From: Thermonema lapsum
GTDB taxonomy: Bacteria; Bacteroidota; Bacteroidia; Cytophagales; Thermonemataceae
Assembly: GCF_011761635.1 (NCBI RefSeq)
Contig: NZ_JAASRN010000002.1
Coordinates: 62,001 to 126,000 of the forward strand
Direction of reading: 5' to 3'
DNA length: 64,000 bases
Positions 55,878 through 64,000 of the stretch are shown here, piece after piece; position 1 is the stretch's first letter; every line of letters starts with the position of its first letter. The notes beneath the pieces were generated by a model. It had not been told where the DNA came from and ran no database searches. It saw nothing but the letters and a program-made list of their open reading frames with translations. The translations under genes and the position numbers were made by a program.

Positions 55878-56527
55878 AAGCGGCATTCATAAAAAGCAGC
55901 AAAGCAGTAGAAGACTGCCCCTTTCCAGATAAGCCCGAATATGCTTTTATCGGGAGGTCTAATGTAGGCAAGTCTTCGCTTATCAATATGCTGGTGCAGC
56001 GCAAAAACTTGGCAGCTACTTCGGCGCAGCCCGGCAAGACGCGGCTCATCAATCATTTCTTGGTAGATGAACGTTGGTACTTGGCAGACCTACCGGGCTA
56101 TGGCTATGCCAAAGTAAGCAAGCAGGAACGTGCAGCTTGGCAAAAGATGATTAACGACTACTTGACCCGCCGCCCCAACCTGATGTGTACCTTTGTGCTT
56201 ATGGACTTGCGTCTGGAGCCTCAAGCCATCGACATAGAGATGGTCGAACGCTTAGGCAGTGCCGGTTTGCCGTTAGCTTTTGTTTTCACCAAAGCCGATA
56301 AGCTTTCGCGTAGTCAACAACAGTCGAACTTTGCCCGCTATCGCCACACCCTTCTGAAAATATGGGAGGAGCTCCCCCCTTGCTTTATTACTTCGGCAAC
56401 GGAGGGCATCGGCAGGGAGGACATCCTTCAATTCATAGAAGAGGTAAACCAACGCTTTGTTTTTGAGCCTAACGAATTCAAGCGCTTAGCCAAAGGCAAA
56501 GCCCCTCGCCATGATGAAGAAGAGTAG
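55874..56527 (+). CDS. engB: Ribosome biogenesis GTPase EngB (YsxC/YihA)
   Basis: Essential GTPase of large-subunit assembly. The 217-residue protein has G1 G27-R-S-N-V-G-K33-S-S, G2 in SAQPGKTRLINHF, G3 DLPGYGYAKV, G4 TKADKLSR and G5 TSATEGIG. The start at 55874 (MKAAFIKSSK) overlaps the rhodanese stop; a longer upstream frame lies inside the rhodanese gene and is out of family. It is followed 2 nt later by a glycosyltransferase gene. Confidence 0.95.
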   Translation: MKAAFIKSSKAVEDCPFPDKPEYAFIGRSNVGKSSLINMLVQRKNLAATSAQPGKTRLINHFLVDERWYLADLPGYGYAKVSKQERAAWQKMINDYLTRRPNLMCTFVLMDLRLEPQAIDIEMVERLGSAGLPLAFVFTKADKLSRSQQQSNFARYRHTLLKIWEELPPCFITSATEGIGREDILQFIEEVNQRFVFEPNEFKRLAKGKAPRHDEEE

Positions 56528-56529
56528 GT

Positions 56530-57426
56530 ATGCTTTTTTCCGTGATTATACCCACTTACAACAGGGCTTCGTTTCTTGCCCGCACGCTCGACAGCGTGCT
56601 GGCACAAGACTTTCAGGACTTTGAGGTGATTGTTGTGGACGACGGCAGCACCGACCACACGCAAGAGGTCGTGGCTCTTTACACGCAACGTAACCAACGC
56701 ATTCGCTACTTCTACAAAGACAATGGCGAACGCGCCGCAGCCCGCAACTTCGGCATACGACAAGCACAAGGCAATTATGTTACTTTTCTGGACTCTGACG
56801 ACCTGTATTATCCTCACTGCCTGTCTGCTGCCCATGCTTTTCTACAACAGCATCAAAACTATGAATGGTTTGCCTTAGCCTACGAAATAAGGGATGAAGA
56901 CGGGCGACTGTTGAGCTCACAAGCCAAACGCAAAGGCAATCTGGCAGAGCAGCTGTTTGCTGGCAATCTGCTTAGCTGCATTGCTGTCTTTGTGCGTCGC
57001 GACATTGCGCTGCTTCATCCCTTTCAAGAAGACCGTACCCTTGCCGGCAGCGAAGACTGGGAGCTGTGGCTGCGCTTGGCAGCGCGCTATCCCCTGCCCT
57101 ATGCCAATGAAGTGGTAGCTTGTATGATACAACACAATGCCCGCAGTGTCATGGAGGTGAATGCAGAACGTCTGGAGGCGCGCTTGCATGCCTGCATGCG
57201 CTACGTAGAAGCCGATGAAGCGGTGCGCACATTGCCCAGCTCTTACCTACGGCGTTTCCGCACGCATGCTTATGCTTACTTGGCACTTCATTTGGCACTG
57301 GGCAAACACTTCAAAAAAGCACTTCACTATTACCTAAAAGCCTTGCGCCTCTCAACGCTTTTTTTCTTTCATAAAAAGAGCGCTGTCATTCTGCGCGAGC
57401 TGCTCAAGGGCATGCTGTGGCGGTAA
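56530..57426 (+). CDS. Family 2 glycosyltransferase
   Basis: A 298-residue GT-A fold transferase. The N terminus reads SVIIPTYNRASFLARTLDSVLAQ, then VVDDGSTDHT and the metal-binding DSDD in YVTFLDSDDLYYP, with SEDWELWLRLA as the later conserved acidic motif. The C terminus has two amphipathic helices (HLALGKHFKKALHYYLKALRLS). The acceptor sugar is unknown. It starts 2 nt after engB, so it is probably in the same transcript. Confidence 0.88.
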   Translation: MLFSVIIPTYNRASFLARTLDSVLAQDFQDFEVIVVDDGSTDHTQEVVALYTQRNQRIRYFYKDNGERAAARNFGIRQAQGNYVTFLDSDDLYYPHCLSAAHAFLQQHQNYEWFALAYEIRDEDGRLLSSQAKRKGNLAEQLFAGNLLSCIAVFVRRDIALLHPFQEDRTLAGSEDWELWLRLAARYPLPYANEVVACMIQHNARSVMEVNAERLEARLHACMRYVEADEAVRTLPSSYLRRFRTHAYAYLALHLALGKHFKKALHYYLKALRLSTLFFFHKKSAVILRELLKGMLWR

Positions 57427-57520
57427 TCAAAGGGCGTTTGTCGCAAGACGAAACGCAAACCAAAAAGGCAGCACACAAGGAGTGCACTGCCCACTCTATT
57501 TCGATGGCAAGCGGTTTATT

Positions 57521-59311
57521 TTACTGGTCAAGTTTCAAGACTGCCATAAAAGCTTCTTGTGGCACCTCTACTTTGCCTATCTGGCGCATGCGTTTCTTCC
57601 CTTTCTTTTGCTTTTCGAGCAGCTTACGCTTACGAGTGATGTCGCCACCATAACACTTCGCCAATACGTTTTTGCGCAGCGCCTTCACCGTTTCGCGTGC
57701 AATCACTTTGGTTCCTATGGCTGCCTGTATGGCAATTTCGAACTGCTGACGCGGCAAAAGCTCTTTGAGTTTTTCACACAAGCGTTTTCCCCAGTCGTAG
57801 GCTTTGTCTCGGTGCACAATAGCAGAAAGGGCATCTACACGCTCTCCGTTGAGCAGAATGTCGAGTTTGACCAGTTTTGATTCGCGGTAGCCCAAAAGCT
57901 CATAATCCAAGGAAGCATATCCGCGCGAGATGGTTTTGAGTTTATCGAAGAAATCGAAGATGATTTCCGCCAAAGGCATTTCAAACACAAGCTCCACGCG
58001 GTCGGTAGTCAAGTAGTTTTGTTGCTTTATTATTCCACGGCGTTCCAAGCACAAAGTCATGATGTTGCCTACAAACTCTGCCTTCGTGATAATCTGCACT
58101 TTCACAAAAGGCTCTTCGATGTGGTCGAGCACTGCCGGGTCAGGCATTTCCGAAGGCGCACTCACCTCTATCATCTTGCCGGCGGTGGTATAGGCATGAT
58201 ACTTCACCGAAGGCACGGTAGTAATTACCGTCATACCGAACTCGCGCTCGAGACGCTCCTGCACTATCTCCATATGGAGCATCCCCAAAAAACCGCAACG
58301 AAAACCAAAACCGAGTGCGGCAGAGGTTTCGGGCTCCCACACCAAAGCGGCATCGTTAAGCTGCAACTTCTCCATGGCTTCGCGCAACTCTTCAAATTCG
58401 TTGGTCTCTACCGGATAAATACCGGCAAAGACCATTGGCTTTACCTCCTTAAACCCTTTAATAGGCGCATCGCAAGGGTTGCTCACGGTAGTGATGGTAT
58501 CACCTACCTTCACTTCCGTAGCCTGCTTAATACCCGACACCAAATAGCCCACGTCTCCGGCATCGATGTAGTCGCGTGGTTCTTTATCCAAGCGCAAGAT
58601 ACCTACTTCTTCCACCTCATACTCGCGCCCCGTTGCCCAAAACTTTACTTTGTCGCCTTTGTGGATACGTCCATTATATACACGGAAAATAACCTCCACC
58701 CCGCGATAAGGGTTAAAGGCAGAGTCGAAAATAAGCGCTTGCAAAGGTGCATCAGAATTGCCCTTGGGTGCAGGAATGCGCTCCACGATGGCTTGCAATA
58801 TTTCCTCTATGCCAATCCCTTCTTTGGCAGAGGCAAGAATGATGTCTTCGCGCTTACAGCCGATAAGGTCTATAATTTCATCCCCTACCAATTCGGGATT
58901 GGCTGCAGGCAGGTCTATCTTGTTGATGACCGGAATAATTTCTAGGTCGTGCTCTATGGCTAAATACAAGTTGGAAATGGTCTGCGCTTCAATGCCTTGG
59001 GCTGCATCTACCACCAACAAGGCACCTTCACAGGCAGCAATAGAGCGCGACACTTCGTAGGAAAAGTCCACGTGCCCGGGTGTATCAATTAAATTCAGGA
59101 CGTAGGTCTCTCCTTTGTAGTTGTATTTCATCTGAACGGCGTGGCTCTTGATGGTAATACCCCGCTCCCGCTCCAAGTCCATGCTATCGAGTACCTGCGC
59201 CTGCATCTTGCGCTGGTCCACGGTTTGGGTGTATTCCAACAGGCGGTCGGCAAGGGTGCTCTTGCCGTGGTCGATGTGGGCTATGATACAAAAGTTACGG
59301 ATATTCTTCAT
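57521..59311 (-). CDS. lepA: Elongation factor 4 (LepA)
   Basis: Translational GTPase acting on ribosomes, affecting initiation or back-translocation. The 596-residue protein begins [26 protein letters not shown], followed by [37 protein letters not shown] and the C-terminal domain characteristic of LepA ([33 protein letters not shown], the [13 protein letters not shown] region, and [15 protein letters not shown]). An ATP-grasp or EF-G role is ruled out by the LepA-specific C terminus. A TAACTTTG -7 motif lies 49 nt upstream. Confidence 0.97.
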   Translation of the reverse strand: MKNIRNFCIIAHIDHGKSTLADRLLEYTQTVDQRKMQAQVLDSMDLERERGITIKSHAVQMKYNYKGETYVLNLIDTPGHVDFSYEVSRSIAACEGALLVVDAAQGIEAQTISNLYLAIEHDLEIIPVINKIDLPAANPELVGDEIIDLIGCKREDIILASAKEGIGIEEILQAIVERIPAPKGNSDAPLQALIFDSAFNPYRGVEVIFRVYNGRIHKGDKVKFWATGREYEVEEVGILRLDKEPRDYIDAGDVGYLVSGIKQATEVKVGDTITTVSNPCDAPIKGFKEVKPMVFAGIYPVETNEFEELREAMEKLQLNDAALVWEPETSAALGFGFRCGFLGMLHMEIVQERLEREFGMTVITTVPSVKYHAYTTAGKMIEVSAPSEMPDPAVLDHIEEPFVKVQIITKAEFVGNIMTLCLERRGIIKQQNYLTTDRVELVFEMPLAEIIFDFFDKLKTISRGYASLDYELLGYRESKLVKLDILLNGERVDALSAIVHRDKAYDWGKRLCEKLKELLPRQQFEIAIQAAIGTKVIARETVKALRKNVLAKCYGGDITRKRKLLEKQKKGKKRMRQIGKVEVPQEAFMAVLKLDQ

Positions 59312-59359
59312 AACGCTTCAAGCGGAAATAATGTGTGTTTCTTCTTTGCATTGAATAAG

Positions 59360-59367
59360 CAAAGTTA
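59360..59367 (-). promoter_or_regulatory. Putative -7 element for lepA (TAACTTTG)
   Basis: TAnnTTTG match on the minus strand, 48 nt before the lepA start. No -33 box is obvious. Confidence 0.4.
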
Positions 59368-59520
59368 ATGAATATTTAGCAGTTTTGAATAGCATAGCTT
59401 GTCTTTCTCAAAAAAATATACTGCCGGCTTGGGCAAGCGAAGCACAGGGCAAAAGACTGAGCAGCAAAAAGCTCTGCGCAAAATAGGGAACAGAAATACA
59501 ACGCACAAAGTCAGGGCTTT

Positions 59521-59552
59521 TTTGTATAAATCAAGCCGGTGTGCTATCTTTG
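59521..59552 (+). promoter_or_regulatory. Promoter of rpsP (TTTG-N20-TATCTTTG)
   Basis: Perfect match to the Bacteroidota sigma-A consensus: -33 TTTG 59521-59524, 20-bp spacer, -7 TATCTTTG 59545-59552. The rpsP ATG follows 56 nt later. Confidence 0.8.
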
Positions 59553-59608
59553 TGCCTTCGAAAACCGATAGACGGGTTCTATCAAAGGTTGAACTAAAAC
59601 AAAAAACA

Positions 59609-60121
59609 ATGGCAGTACGTATCCGTTTGGCGCGTCGTGGACGCAAGAAAAAACCGATGTACGACGTAGTCGTAGCTGATTCTCGAGCACCGCGTGACGG
59701 TAAATTCATCGAGAAAGTGGGGCGTTACAACCCCTTAACCGACCCTGCAACCATCATACTGGATGACGAGCGCATCCTCGATTGGCTGCTCAAAGGGGCA
59801 CAACCTACCGAAACTGTGCGCCGTATGTTGAAATACCGCGGGATTTTGCTGCGCAAGCACCTGGAAGTAGGCGTGCGCAAAGGTGCCATCACCCGCGAAG
59901 AAGCAGACAAGCGCTACCAAGAATGGTTGAAAACTAAAGAAGCTAAAATCGAAGGCAAAAAAGCCCGCTTGGCTCAGCAAAAAGAAGCTGCCAAAAAGGC
60001 ACAGCTTGAAGCAGAAGCTAAAATCAGAGAAGAACGCGCCAAGGCTGTCGAAGCCAAGCGCAAAGCTGCTGAACAAGAAGCTGCAGCTTCTGAAGAAAGC
60101 AACGAAAACCAGGCAGAATAA
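59609..60121 (+). CDS. rpsP: 30S ribosomal protein S16 with C-terminal extension
   Basis: Small-subunit protein S16. The core (MAVRIRLARRGRKKKPMYDVVVADSRAPRDGKFIEKVGRYNP...ILDWLLKGAQPTETVRRML) is complete. At 170 residues it is about twice the canonical S16; the last 80 form a Lys/Ala/Glu-rich predicted helix (AKIEGKKARLAQQKEAAKKAQLEAEAKIREERAKAVEAKRKAA), as in other Bacteroidota. The start is set at 59609 by the family N terminus and the promoter position; in-frame sequence upstream to 59399 precedes the promoter. First gene of the rpsP-rimM unit. Confidence 0.95.
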   Translation: MAVRIRLARRGRKKKPMYDVVVADSRAPRDGKFIEKVGRYNPLTDPATIILDDERILDWLLKGAQPTETVRRMLKYRGILLRKHLEVGVRKGAITREEADKRYQEWLKTKEAKIEGKKARLAQQKEAAKKAQLEAEAKIREERAKAVEAKRKAAEQEAAASEESNENQAE

Positions 60122-60163
60122 GACTTTTACTTGTCCTGCGCCTGAAACCATTTTATGCAGAAG

Positions 60164-60200
60164 GCGGTTTGCTATGTCAGTAAGCCGCTTTCTCCTTTTT
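60164..60200 (+). terminator. Hairpin between rpsP and rimM
   Basis: A 7-bp stem (60164-60170 with 60182-60188, one G-U pair), 11-nt loop and a TTTCTCCTTTTT tail. It could limit readthrough into rimM. Confidence 0.5.
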
Positions 60201-60227
60201 TAAAAAACTCAAAAAAAACAAAGAATC

Positions 60228-60815
60228 ATGACCGTTGATGATTGCTTTGTGTTGGGCTACCTGACCAAAGCGCACGGCTTGGCAGGCGAACTACAAGCCC
60301 TCTTCGATGTGGATGACTTGAGCCAATACGAAAACCTGGACACCCTGTGGGTAGAGCGTTTCGGCAGTCTCATCCCTTACAAGGTAGAGTATGTGCTTCC
60401 ACTCATGCACAAGCGCAACCGCGTGATTGTGAAACTTGCCGGCATAGACCATATAGACCAAGCCGAGACCTTAGCCAAGAGCAAGCTGTATTTGCCTTTG
60501 TCTATGCTGCCCCCACTCGAAGGCGAAAATGCTTTTTACTATCACGAAGTCATTGGATTTCAAATCATCGATGAGGAAAAAGGTGCGCTGGGCAACGTCG
60601 ATACCATTTACGACTTGGAAAGCAACGCCCTCATATCTATGATGTATCAGGGCAAGGAAGTACTTATTCCCATTCAAGATGCTTTTATTTTGCGCGTAGA
60701 CCGCAACAAGCGATGCCTGCACGTGCGCCTACCCGAAGGTTTACTGGAAGTGTATTTGGAAGATACGCACGACGAAAAAGCCGATGATGGTTTTTTTGAA
60801 ACAGACCTACTATGA
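60228..60815 (+). CDS. rimM: Ribosome maturation factor RimM
   Basis: 30S assembly factor that binds S19. The 195-residue protein has the N-terminal beta-barrel (VLGYLTKAHGLAGELQALFD, the GKxHGxxGE-type start) and a PRC-barrel C terminus (ENAFYYHEVIGFQIIDEEKGALGNVDTIYDLESNALISM...VLIPIQDAFILRVD). Order rpsP-rimM is conserved widely; trmD, often next, is absent here. The stop overlaps the ATG of the next gene. Confidence 0.92.
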   Translation: MTVDDCFVLGYLTKAHGLAGELQALFDVDDLSQYENLDTLWVERFGSLIPYKVEYVLPLMHKRNRVIVKLAGIDHIDQAETLAKSKLYLPLSMLPPLEGENAFYYHEVIGFQIIDEEKGALGNVDTIYDLESNALISMMYQGKEVLIPIQDAFILRVDRNKRCLHVRLPEGLLEVYLEDTHDEKADDGFFETDLL

Positions 60816-61048
60816 AACTCATCGATACCTTACTACTCTCATTGACGGTGGCGCTGCTCATCATAGGCATTTATGAGGTATTCATGGGGCGCTTTGTTGA
60901 AAACTACTGGATTTTTATGCTTATGATGATTTCCTTCTTTGGCTATGCCTACCGCCGTCGCCAACAAGAAGGAGCGGCAGCACCTCCCCAGCAAGAGCCA
61001 ACGGCAAAGAAAAAGAACACAAAGAAGCATCAAAAGCAGCGCCGGTAA
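60812..61048 (+). CDS. Small two-helix membrane protein
   Basis: A 78-residue protein with two transmembrane helices (about 4-22 and 30-48) and a strongly basic tail (KKKNTKKHQKQRR). It starts inside the rimM stop (ATGA) and its end overlaps the convergent glycosyltransferase gene by 19 nt. Function unknown; the basic tail would face the cytoplasm and could contact RNA or ribosomes, but this is guesswork. Confidence 0.6.
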   Translation: MKLIDTLLLSLTVALLIIGIYEVFMGRFVENYWIFMLMMISFFGYAYRRRQQEGAAAPPQQEPTAKKKNTKKHQKQRR

Positions 61049-62448
61049 ATAGTGCAGTTATAGCCGGTGTGCTCAGTAGAAGACAAACCAAAAAAACGCT
61101 CCCAGTCTCTCAGAAAAGCAGGTGCCTGTCGCTCATAACGCGCTACCGGCTGCCATTGGCTATTGGCTTGATAAAGCGCCACTATGTCGGGCTTTCGCCA
61201 AGCCAAGTGGTCTGTAACAATCATATATTCTGCCTTGTACTCTTGTCTGTGAATACGTTCCCGCTCTTCGGGGGTATTGTAGTAATCCATCAGCTGCAGG
61301 TCGCTGCCTGCAGCCAAAAGAGCATAGTAAGGCATGGGCTCACTGACCACCTTGCTACCGGGCGGTATATGCCGGCGCACAAAAGCATGAAAAGAGCGGT
61401 AATCACGCATGGGCAAAGACATAAGTATCTGCACTTGCTTGGCAAAGGTATAGCCTAAATTAAATAGCAACAAACACCCCAGTATAAGCTTGCGCAGGCG
61501 TTTACTTGCAGGTTGCAAAAAGAAAAAAAGAAGGTAGTAATAGAGCGGCAAGATAAAGACGGAATAAGGACCATAGTCAAAAACCAGCAAATAAAAAACC
61601 AAAATACTGCTTACAGAAGCCCAAAAAAGCGGTTCCTTAGGAAGCCGCTGCTTGCCGAAGAAATAAAACACTGCCAACAAACACACGCTTCCTATCAAGA
61701 GATATTCATGCTTGGGTATATAGCCACTATTCCCCACATAGTTTTTCAACAGCGCAAAATCATGTAGGTAATGACGAAGCCATGCCTGTGGCGAACCAAA
61801 AGCCCATAGTACCCAAAGGGCATAGCCCCCGTACAATGGCAAAAAGAAGCGCCATTCACCCCGATTTAGCGCTATGAATGCAGGCGGCAGCAACAAAACG
61901 AACGAGCGCGGCGTAGTCAGTATGGCAAGCAGTGCCATGACACCTGCTATCCAAGAAAAATGCTGTTTTTTTTCTGTACGATAAAGAAAATACCATGCAC
62001 CTAAACTCCAGAAAACCGCCTCCAGGTCCATACGCCCTTCATGCATAGAAAGCTGCAGGAAAGGGTCGAGAGAAAAAATAAGTAACATCCACCACGGCAG
62101 AGCAAACAAACGACGACACAAAAGCAAAACTAAGCAGCCAAACAAAAAAGTAGGCAGCCGGTAACCCAAAGGCAGAGGCAAAAGCTTCATGCTCATACCA
62201 TGAATGGTAAAGCTGACAAAGCCGTAAATTTGAAATGGCAAGCCATGCAAAGCTGCCGAAGTGACATTAGGCACCAAAGAGGCGCTTTCTATCCAATGGT
62301 GGCTGATAGAGGCAAATACCACCTCATCGAACCAAGGCAGCGGCGCATAGGGCAGTGTCCATACATGCCATGCCACATACAACCAAGCATAGGCAACGAG
62401 CATTGCCTTTGCGTAGGGCAGCTTACAACATGCTTTTAAGTGCCGCAT
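61030..62448 (-). CDS. GT39-like integral membrane glycosyltransferase
   Basis: A 472-residue membrane protein with about ten transmembrane helices and a C-terminal soluble region. The first loop holds PLPWFDEVVFASISHHWIESASL, like the acidic D-E motif of ArnT/PMT-type enzymes that use polyprenyl-phosphate sugars; the HEGRMDLEAVFWSLGAW motif is typical of GT39-related proteins. The donor and acceptor are unknown. The 5' end overlaps maf by 26 nt if the start is 62448; an in-frame ATG at 62403 is an alternative. Confidence 0.7.
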   Translation of the reverse strand: MRHLKACCKLPYAKAMLVAYAWLYVAWHVWTLPYAPLPWFDEVVFASISHHWIESASLVPNVTSAALHGLPFQIYGFVSFTIHGMSMKLLPLPLGYRLPTFLFGCLVLLLCRRLFALPWWMLLIFSLDPFLQLSMHEGRMDLEAVFWSLGAWYFLYRTEKKQHFSWIAGVMALLAILTTPRSFVLLLPPAFIALNRGEWRFFLPLYGGYALWVLWAFGSPQAWLRHYLHDFALLKNYVGNSGYIPKHEYLLIGSVCLLAVFYFFGKQRLPKEPLFWASVSSILVFYLLVFDYGPYSVFILPLYYYLLFFFLQPASKRLRKLILGCLLLFNLGYTFAKQVQILMSLPMRDYRSFHAFVRRHIPPGSKVVSEPMPYYALLAAGSDLQLMDYYNTPEERERIHRQEYKAEYMIVTDHLAWRKPDIVALYQANSQWQPVARYERQAPAFLRDWERFFGLSSTEHTGYNCTIYRRCF

Positions 62449-63010
62449 ATAACTTATGAGTAGGCAAGCCCATTACATTAAAGTAAGAGCCTTCGATGCG
62501 CTCAATGAATGCCATGCCCAACCAGTCTTGTGCGCCATAGCTGCCGGCTTTGTCATAGGGTTTGTACTGTGCTATGTAATAAGCTATTTCGTTGTCTTCC
62601 ATCTCACGGAAATAGACTTGTGTGCTGTCTTGGACAATGCGACTTCCTTGGGCAGTAGCTAAACACACAGCAGTGATGACTTCATGCTGCTGCCCCGACA
62701 GACGTCGCAACATGCGTGCTGCCTCTATCACATCGGCAGGCTTGCCCAGCACTTCGCCTCGATGAATGACTACGGTATCGGCTGCAATCACCAGCGTATC
62801 GGCAGGTATGGGCACAAAAGCAGCCGCTTTTTGTCTTGCCAAATAGGCGGCTACCTTTGAAGGCTCCATGCCTTCGGGTACAAACTCTTCACTATGGCGC
62901 ACATCTACAATAAAGGGAATATCAAGTGCCTGCATCAGTTGGCGGCGACGAGGCGAAGCCGAAGCCAGCACAATACGCGGGTAACGCTCTAAGAGTTGCT
63001 TTTGAATCAT
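62423..63010 (-). CDS. maf: Maf-like nucleotide pyrophosphatase
   Basis: House-cleaning nucleoside triphosphate pyrophosphatase that hydrolyses dTTP/UTP or modified nucleotides. The 195-residue protein shows the family start IVLASASPRRRQLMQ (S-x-S-P-R-R), then IAADTVVIHRGEVLGKP, RRLSGQQHEVITAV and KAGSYGAQDWLGMAFIERIEGSYFNVMGLP. It overlaps the glycosyltransferase downstream. A TATATTTG motif lies 13 nt upstream. Confidence 0.92.
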   Translation of the reverse strand: MIQKQLLERYPRIVLASASPRRRQLMQALDIPFIVDVRHSEEFVPEGMEPSKVAAYLARQKAAAFVPIPADTLVIAADTVVIHRGEVLGKPADVIEAARMLRRLSGQQHEVITAVCLATAQGSRIVQDSTQVYFREMEDNEIAYYIAQYKPYDKAGSYGAQDWLGMAFIERIEGSYFNVMGLPTHKLYAALKSML

Positions 63011-63023
63011 CTGTTTTTTGTGG

Positions 63024-63031
63024 CAAATATA
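63024..63031 (-). promoter_or_regulatory. Putative -7 element for maf (TATATTTG)
   Basis: Exact TAnnTTTG match on the minus strand, 13 nt before the maf ATG; the 5' leader would be very short. Confidence 0.4.
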
Positions 63032-63042
63032 CCTATTTCCCT

Positions 63043-63564
63043 TTAAGCCGGCTTGTCAGGCTGCTTGCGGCTGCGCTTTTGCTTGTAGTACTCCTTAGAA
63101 GCTATGTAAAGCACTTTGTCTATGTGAGCATAGACCTTGCCCTCTTTGTCTATCCACTCTACGGGCAAGGTAATTTCCATTTCCTGTGTTTGCGCTATCT
63201 GCTGTTTGATTTTCTCTATTAGTACCTCGTCTATTAAAAAGCGCGCATACACTTTCTTTTTGATGGGACGCAAAAAACGGATGGTCGCTGCTTTGTCCCA
63301 CACCACATATGCTTTACCCAGAATATGAATCAGCTGCAACATGTAAAAAGGGTCCATGGCTGAGTATATGCTGCCGCCATAAACCACGCCTACATAATTG
63401 TAGGTAAAAAGGTTGAGCGAAAGTCGGACATGGATTTCCCTCCAATCGGAAGAAATAAACAGAATACGCCCCCCTGTGCCAAAATAAGTAGGGAAGCAGT
63501 TCATCATCCAGCGAAAACGGCGTGTTTTCCAGCTCTCTTTACGATTGGTGAGGAATACAGGCAT
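63043..63564 (-). CDS. DUF4442 protein (hot-dog thioesterase-like)
   Basis: A 173-residue protein with the DUF4442 pattern: RWMMNCFPTYFGTGGRILFISSDWREIHVRLSLNLFTYNYVGVVYGGSIYSAMDPFYMLQLI. That family is related to hot-dog-fold thioesterases. The central GGSIYSAMDP loop matches the position of the catalytic loop, but substrate and activity are unknown. C terminus basic (KQKRSRKQPDKPA). It lies between maf and a histidine kinase gene on the same strand. Confidence 0.8.
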   Translation of the reverse strand: MPVFLTNRKESWKTRRFRWMMNCFPTYFGTGGRILFISSDWREIHVRLSLNLFTYNYVGVVYGGSIYSAMDPFYMLQLIHILGKAYVVWDKAATIRFLRPIKKKVYARFLIDEVLIEKIKQQIAQTQEMEITLPVEWIDKEGKVYAHIDKVLYIASKEYYKQKRSRKQPDKPA

Positions 63565-63583
63565 GGCAACCAGTCAAATGAAT

Positions 63584-64000
63584 TCAGTTGGTGTGGGGTG
63601 TTTTGTTCAACAAATTGGGTACTACGAAGCGAAAAGTGGTGCCTTCACCATATTTGGATTTCAAGGATATTTGCCCTCCCAGTTTTTCGATGGTTTCTTT
63701 CACTATATAGAGTCCCAGCCCTGAGCCGGCTTGGTCTTGCGTAGCCCGATAAAACATATCAAAAATACGCGGCAAATGTTTTTCCTCTATGCCTATGCCG
63801 TTGTCTTCTACGACAAACTCTCCTTTCTCTTCGTTTATTTTAATATTCACTTTGATATAAGGATGCTCTCGGCGAGGCGAGCTGTAGCGAATCGCATTCG
63901 ATATCAGGTTGTTGAGTATAACCGTCAGGCGACGGCGGTCCGAATAAAAAGGCACCCGCGCTTTTATATGTATCTGCTTGTCGATAAGCCCGGCATTGTC
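63584..64000 (-). CDS. Sensor histidine kinase, C-terminal part (5' end outside window)
   Basis: Only the C-terminal ATPase domain is visible (about 139 residues, frame open to the edge). It has the N box NNLISNAIRYS, the G1 box DNGIGI, the F box IFDMFYRA and the G2 box GSGLGLYIVKE, ending EGTTFRFVVPNLL. The phosphoacceptor His domain and any sensor region lie beyond position 64000. An ATG-like start inside the window is actually a Val codon in the open frame. Confidence 0.9.
   Translation of the reverse strand, partial: DNAGLIDKQIHIKARVPFYSDRRRLTVILNNLISNAIRYSSPRREHPYIKVNIKINEEKGEFVVEDNGIGIEEKHLPRIFDMFYRATQDQAGSGLGLYIVKETIEKLGGQISLKSKYGEGTTFRFVVPNLLNKTPHTN

Noticed and set aside
58019-58945. 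308-codon open frame antisense to lepA
   Set aside because: lepA is intact with full GTPase motifs; the antisense frame is a codon-bias shadow.
59399-59608. N-terminal extension of S16 by 70 residues
   Set aside because: It precedes the consensus promoter at 59521-59552, and the S16 family starts at MAVRIRLARRG (59609).

Overview
The window comes from the chromosome of a Bacteroidota bacterium, most likely a gliding, Cytophagales-like lineage. Reasons visible in the sequence: several promoters match the Bacteroidota sigma-A consensus (TTTG, 19-21 bp, TAnnTTTG); most genes lack Shine-Dalgarno sequences; the gliding-associated ABC genes gldA, gldF and gldG are present; S16 and LysRS carry the C-terminal extensions expected in this phylum; and DUF2141, DUF4199, DUF4221, DUF4442 and OstA-like proteins occur. 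I cannot name a genus. The window is gene-dense and mostly ordinary core genome. It opens inside sucA and closes inside a histidine kinase gene. No insertion sequence, prophage, CRISPR array or rRNA operon was seen.

Layout. 1-4.1 kb: 2-oxoglutarate dehydrogenase E1 (partial) and a two-lipoyl-domain E2, separated by a strong hairpin. 4.2-8.4 kb: recQ and a PurF-like amidotransferase. 8.6-11.1 kb (minus): a secreted TPR-ended protein next to an orphan CHASE2 membrane sensor. 11.2-14 kb: meaB, then a dihydroorotase-like protein that has lost its metal-binding histidines, coupled to a DUF4199 membrane protein. 14.4-18.8 kb: nadC, a YcxB-like protein, and a carB lacking the allosteric MGS domain. 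19-25 kb: dnaK (minus), a lipoprotein and beta-barrel pair, a paralogue of the 8.6-kb protein, and lysS (minus). 25.2-26.1 kb: a small lipoprotein and a DUF2141 protein. 26.4-30.1 kb (minus): rpsA and gldG. 30.2-32.3 kb: mtaB and a TauE-type permease. 32.3-35.4 kb (minus): the overlapping biotin operon bioF-bioD-bioA. 35.7 kb: tRNA-Val(GAC). 36-38.8 kb (minus): mltG and an OstA-like gene. 39-41.4 kb: gldA, gldF and a VIT1/CCC1-type transporter. 41.6-43.8 kb (minus): a PpiD-type periplasmic chaperone. 43.9-45.3 kb: a TerB-like protein and an SDR epimerase. 45.3 kb: the SRP RNA gene ffs. 45.4-55.4 kb: an accessory-looking stretch with a T18 tract, a tiny NVEALA-like peptide gene, 12-bp tandem repeats, a DUF4221 lipoprotein, a thioredoxin-like lipoprotein, and an adaptor plus two tandem RND transporters. 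55.5-57.4 kb: rhodanese, engB and a family 2 glycosyltransferase. 57.5-64 kb: lepA (minus), rpsP, rimM, a small membrane protein, and on the minus strand a GT39-like protein, maf, a DUF4442 protein and a histidine kinase fragment.

The best candidate for something poorly described is 45.7-48.1 kb: a secreted peptide of about 44 residues, its putative promoter carrying an 18-T homopolymer in the spacer, a 3 x 12-bp tandem repeat, and two lipoproteins. Other notable points are the metal-ligand-less dihydroorotase homologue, an output-less CHASE2 protein beside one of two paralogous secreted proteins, a sigma-54-like site upstream of dnaK, and a family of degenerate palindromic intergenic repeats.
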